From Lachnospiraceae bacterium (GTDB lineage: Bacteria > Bacillota > Clostridia > Lachnospirales > Lachnospiraceae): a DNA stretch of 64,000 bases. Below, piece after piece: positions 61,124 through 64,000 of this stretch. The notes under the pieces are model-generated. The model worked only from the letters and a program-made list of their open reading frames with translations, was not told the origin of the DNA and did no database searches. Location: contig JAUNCZ010000009.1 in NCBI GenBank assembly GCA_030526405.1, forward strand, positions 1 through 64,000, in the 5' to 3' direction. Position 1 is the stretch's first letter. Each line of letters opens with the position of its first letter. The position numbers and the translations under genes were made by a program.

Positions 61124-61293
61124 GATCCCTCCTGGAAGAGACACTGCCAGGGCCGAGGTAAGAGCCCTGGAAAAGGGCACCGACCAGACCGGTATAAGAG
61201 CTCTCGAAAAGGACACCCCTCAGACCTTGTGAACAGAAGGAGCAGTGAGTTCAGGTCGAACGCAGGTGAGGTAAATAACAGGAAAAATGAAGA
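61124..61293 (+). repeat. Degenerate repeats after ribH
   Basis: Two to three diverged units of about 37 bases can be lined up (GAGGTAAGAGCCCTGGAAAAGG; CCGGTATAAGAGCTCTCGAAAAGG as shared patterns), including hairpin CCAGGGC/GCCCTGG. No coding frame supported. Purpose unknown. Confidence 0.45.
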
Positions 61294-61337
61294 AGAAGAC
61301 AGATACGGAATATTTCTGATTCGTATCTGTCTTTTTT
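61294..61337 (+). terminator. Terminator of the rib operon
   Basis: AAGACAGATACG (61296-61307) / CGTATCTGTCTT (61322-61333), then TTTTG. Confidence 0.9.
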
Positions 61338-61431
61338 GTGGGCATCTGTGTTACAATTTTCAGAAAGTATTCCGGCTTTTGGAGACACAGGGCTCTGGAC
61401 TGGCTGGGATTACAGGAAAAGGAGGATAAGT

Positions 61432-62514
61432 ATGAGGGTTTTCAGACCTGATTTTTATAAGGAGTTTCAGTGCATCGGCTCCGCCTGCCAGGATACCTGC
61501 TGTGCCCAGTGGGAGATCGAGGTGGATGAGGCCAGTGCAGAGCGCTATGCAGAACACCAGGGTCCTCTGGCAGAGGATTTTAGGAAGTATCTTGTAAGAA
61601 AAGAGGAGGAAAACTATTTTCGTCTGACTGCCGAAAAACGCTGTCCCTTTCTGAATGAGCAGAACCTCTGCAGAATGATTCTGACCATGGGAGAGGAGTA
61701 TATCTGTGATATCTGCAGAGAGCATCCCAGATTTTATCACTGGTTTGGTGAATATACAGAGGTGGGCCTGGGACTTTCCTGTGAGGAGGCGGGCCGTCTC
61801 CTGTTTGACAGAAGAGAACCGCTGAAATTTGAACTGCTTTCCGATGAGGAGGAGGGGGAGGATCCTGAACTTTCAGAGGAAGATGTGTGGGTGCAGCTTC
61901 TTCTCCGGGGAAGAGAAGAACTGATTTCCATGCTCCAGAACAGGAAACTTTCCCTTCGGGAGCGCTGCGGCCGTCTTCTGGACTTTGCGGAACAGGTGCA
62001 GCCTTTTCTGGATGAGGAGGACCTGGATGGAATGGAGGAATATCTGGAGCAGTGGCAGCTGCATCAGGAGGAAGGGAACAGCACTGTTTCAGAAAATGGC
62101 CTGAGGGAGATGCTGAACTTTTTTGAACAGATGGAATCTCTGGATCAGAGCTGGCCCCGGGAGATGCAGGCTCTGAACAACAGTCTTTCTCAGCTTCTTG
62201 TCCGGCTGCCTGATTTTGAAGAGGCGGTGAAGAGGGCAGGAAGAGAACTGGATTATGAGCATCTGCTGGTATATTTTGTGTTCCGGTATTTTATGGAAGC
62301 CATCTATGACAGCAACCTGCTCTCTCCTCTGCGATTTGCCGTTGTATCCCTCAGGATGATCGCTTTGCTGGATCTGAAAAGCTGGAGCAGCGGTGCAGAG
62401 CTTTCGTTGGAGGAGCGCATCCGCATCACAAAATGGTATTCCAAGGAGATAGAGTACTGCCCGGACAACATGGAGCGGCTGGCAGAGGTTCTGGAGGAGA
62501 GAATATGGCAGTAA
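61432..62514 (+). CDS. FliB-family (flagellin lysine-N-methylase-like) protein
   Basis: 360 residues from ATG 61432 (AAAGGAGGATAAGT upstream). The N terminus has the Cys-rich FliB pattern: CIGSACQDTCCAQWEIEVD, then CPFLNEQNLCRM and CDICREHPRF, which suggests a metal or Fe-S site. The rest is helical and acidic. FliB was named for methylating flagellin lysines, but many non-motile Firmicutes carry relatives, and no flagellar gene is seen here, so the substrate is open. It overlaps the next gene by ten bases. Confidence 0.85.
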   Translation: MRVFRPDFYKEFQCIGSACQDTCCAQWEIEVDEASAERYAEHQGPLAEDFRKYLVRKEEENYFRLTAEKRCPFLNEQNLCRMILTMGEEYICDICREHPRFYHWFGEYTEVGLGLSCEEAGRLLFDRREPLKFELLSDEEEGEDPELSEEDVWVQLLLRGREELISMLQNRKLSLRERCGRLLDFAEQVQPFLDEEDLDGMEEYLEQWQLHQEEGNSTVSENGLREMLNFFEQMESLDQSWPREMQALNNSLSQLLVRLPDFEEAVKRAGRELDYEHLLVYFVFRYFMEAIYDSNLLSPLRFAVVSLRMIALLDLKSWSSGAELSLEERIRITKWYSKEIEYCPDNMERLAEVLEERIWQ

Positions 62515-63815
62515 AGCTGATTGCAATGGATCTGGACGGAACCCTGCTGAATCGTCAGAAAATGATCTCTCCGGAAAATCAGAGGGCCCTGGAGGATGCT
62601 TCTGCCCGGGGAGTGATCCTGGTGGCGGCGACTGGCAGAGCCTGGGGCACCATACCTGCCTGTGTCAGGGAAAATCCGGTATTTTCCTATACCATTGCTT
62701 CCAACGGAGCAGAAATCTACAGCCATGCTACCGGCTGTTGTATGTACAGCGACAGACTTTCTCCCTCCGGGGTGGAGGCGATACAGTCTGTGATGGAAAC
62801 GGAAAGAGCGGGCTGTGAAGTGTTCATCCGGGGAAAGGCATACGGGGAGGAGAACTTTGTATCCCGTCCCTGGGAATATGGAGTTCCGTCGGCTTCCATT
62901 GGTTATATTAAAAAAACAAGGATTCCTGTTTCGGATATGGGTGCATTTATCAGGGAAAATAAAGAGAATATCTCCGTGATCGATCTGGTGACAGGGGATG
63001 CAGCAGCAGCAGAGCGACTGTTCAGAAAACTGGAAAACTGTGGAGAACCCCTGTACATGACAGCGTCCATGGATGGTCGGCTGGAAATCTTAAGTCCGCG
63101 GGCCGGAAAAGGGGCAGGGCTGGCTGCTCTTTGCCAGTTGTTGGACATTGCCCCTGCTGATACAGCGGCCTTTGGAGATGCGGACAACGATCTGGATATG
63201 CTGCGGTTTGCCGGAGTTGGCATTGCCATGGGAAATGCCTGGGATTCTGTACTGGAGGAGGCAGACTATGTTACCTGTGACAATGAACACCATGGTGTTG
63301 CCGGGGCCATCAGAAAGAGGCTGGGAATCCTTCCACCGGAGGAGATTCGTCAGCATGAGAAGTTTATGAGAGAGGCAATCCGGCAGGCAAATAAGGCAGC
63401 TGCTCTGGAGGAGGTGCCCATCGGCTGTGTCATCGTGAAGGATGGACAGATCATTTCCAGAGGCTACAACAGAAGAAATACGGATAATAATACTCTTTCC
63501 CATGCGGAGCTGAATGCCATTCGAAAAGCATCCGGAAAGCTGGGAGACTGGAGACTGGAGGGGTGTACCATGTACATCACACTGGAGCCCTGCCAGATGT
63601 GCGCCGGAGCGCTGGTACAGTCCAGAATTGACAGAATCGTTCTGGGAGGAAAAAATCCAAAGGCAGGCTGTGCCGGGTCTGTTCTGAATCTTCTCCAGGT
63701 GGATGCCTTTAATCACCAAGTGGAGATCGTGGAGGGGATTCTCACGGAGGAATGCAGCAGCTTGCTCACTGATTTTTTCCGGCAATTGCGGGAGCAGAAA
63801 AAGTCCCAGAGTTGA
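62505..63815 (+). CDS. tadA: HAD-IIB phosphatase / tRNA adenosine deaminase TadA fusion
   Basis: 436 residues in one frame. Residues 1-275 are a Cof-type HAD phosphatase (AMDLDGTLLN with Asp9 and Asp11; AATGRAWG; FGDADNDLDMLRFAGVGIAMGN). Residues about 283-436 are a complete TadA: HAE at 333-335, PCQMC at 362-366, and the C-terminal Phe/Arg-rich helix (LLTDFFRQLREQK). TadA makes inosine at tRNA-Arg position 34 and is normally a separate essential protein. No stop, frameshift or internal RBS is obvious at the junction, so the fusion looks real. ATG 62505 follows GGAGGAGAGAAT. Confidence 0.9.
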   Translation: MAVKLIAMDLDGTLLNRQKMISPENQRALEDASARGVILVAATGRAWGTIPACVRENPVFSYTIASNGAEIYSHATGCCMYSDRLSPSGVEAIQSVMETERAGCEVFIRGKAYGEENFVSRPWEYGVPSASIGYIKKTRIPVSDMGAFIRENKENISVIDLVTGDAAAAERLFRKLENCGEPLYMTASMDGRLEILSPRAGKGAGLAALCQLLDIAPADTAAFGDADNDLDMLRFAGVGIAMGNAWDSVLEEADYVTCDNEHHGVAGAIRKRLGILPPEEIRQHEKFMREAIRQANKAAALEEVPIGCVIVKDGQIISRGYNRRNTDNNTLSHAELNAIRKASGKLGDWRLEGCTMYITLEPCQMCAGALVQSRIDRIVLGGKNPKAGCAGSVLNLLQVDAFNHQVEIVEGILTEECSSLLTDFFRQLREQKKSQS

Positions 63816-63841
63816 CAAAGGGAAGGTCATTCGTACATAAT
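63812..63841 (+). promoter_or_regulatory. Promoter of the DUF1292 gene
   Basis: TTGACA (63812-63817), 18 bases, CATAAT (63836-63841). It begins at the tadA stop codon. Confidence 0.65.
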
Positions 63842-63895
63842 GGAGGCTAAGAGGAAACCAGAATCCGTGAAAATAACAATTCAGGAGGAAAAAAT

Positions 63896-64000
63896 ATGGA
63901 AGAGGATGTTATCGTTTTAACTGATGCGGATGGAGAAGAGATCGTATTTGAGATACTGGATGTGATTGAACATAAGGGCGACGAATATGTAGTGCTTCTT
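63896..64000 (+). CDS. DUF1292 (YrzB-like) protein, 3' end outside window
   Basis: The first 35 residues are visible (DVIVLTDADGEEIVFEILDV, then DEYVVLL). The pattern is that of small acidic DUF1292 proteins, which in Firmicutes usually lie near the alaS/udk/mltG or ruvX cluster. AGGAGGAAAAAAT precedes ATG 63896. Function unknown. Confidence 0.8.
   Translation, partial: MEEDVIVLTDADGEEIVFEILDVIEHKGDEYVVLL

Noticed and set aside
61124-61293. Guanidine (ykkC) riboswitch after ribH
   Set aside because: The AGAGCCCTGGAAAAGGGCACC stretch is suggestive, but the conserved core is missing and no exporter gene follows.

Overview
The window is about 64 kb of low-to-mid GC Firmicute chromosome. Gene families and order (rho-rpmE-DUF1385-prmC-prfA-glmM; holB-ricT-trmN6-rsmI-truA), AGGAGG-type ribosome binding sites, clostridial-type promoters, a split PurH and many carbohydrate genes point to a gut Lachnospiraceae, probably Blautia-like. 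That genus call is inference; there is no 16S gene here. I see no phage, plasmid, CRISPR array or complete insertion sequence.

Layout. 1-470: five tRNA genes (Arg partial, His, Gln, Lys, Leu). 605-8896: rho, rpmE with a structured leader, DUF1385, prmC, prfA, glmM, a TPR lipoprotein and hflX. 9082-13841: Xaa-Pro peptidase, glyA, then a ZTP (pfl) riboswitch ahead of a PurO-like IMP cyclohydrolase and a stand-alone AICAR transformylase, which together replace bifunctional PurH. 13974-18547: two unknown small proteins, a CsoR-type repressor with a His-rich tail, an Mrp/NBP35 ATPase and a nuclease-helicase fusion.

18631-25785 is a sugar-acid locus: a DeoR repressor facing an operon of PdxA2, a DUF1537 kinase, a KdgT permease, a YcxB-like membrane protein, an RpiB-like isomerase and a triose-phosphate-isomerase/PTS-EIIA fusion. 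The likely route is D-threonate to threonate-4-phosphate to dihydroxyacetone phosphate, which the TIM domain would pass to glycolysis. Six AACGAAA boxes in the divergent intergenic region are probable DeoR operators.

26109-36000: lipoprotein, HAD phosphatase, thrH, ribokinase and purC. Next comes a SAM-I riboswitch controlling an IolD-family TPP enzyme rather than a classical methionine gene, with metK directly downstream. 35051-50387: an OmpR-type two-component pair, a GH2 beta-galactosidase, then an arabinoside module (YesM/YesN sensor-regulator, sugar ABC binding protein and two permeases, GH43-GH127 fusion enzyme). 50446-56840: XRE regulator, guanylate-kinase-like protein and the holB to truA housekeeping cluster. 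56881-61123: FMN riboswitch and ribD-ribE-ribBA-ribH. 61432-64000: FliB-like protein, a HAD phosphatase-TadA fusion and the start of a DUF1292 gene.

The most unusual items are: two identical 194-bp elements in opposite orientation (15938-16131 and 47189-47382), each with terminal inverted repeats and its own 7-bp target duplication; the SAM riboswitch-IolD pairing; the TIM-EIIA and HAD-TadA fusions; a second terminator between the FMN riboswitch and ribD; and two further palindromic intergenic elements (25913-26068 and 34632-34817).
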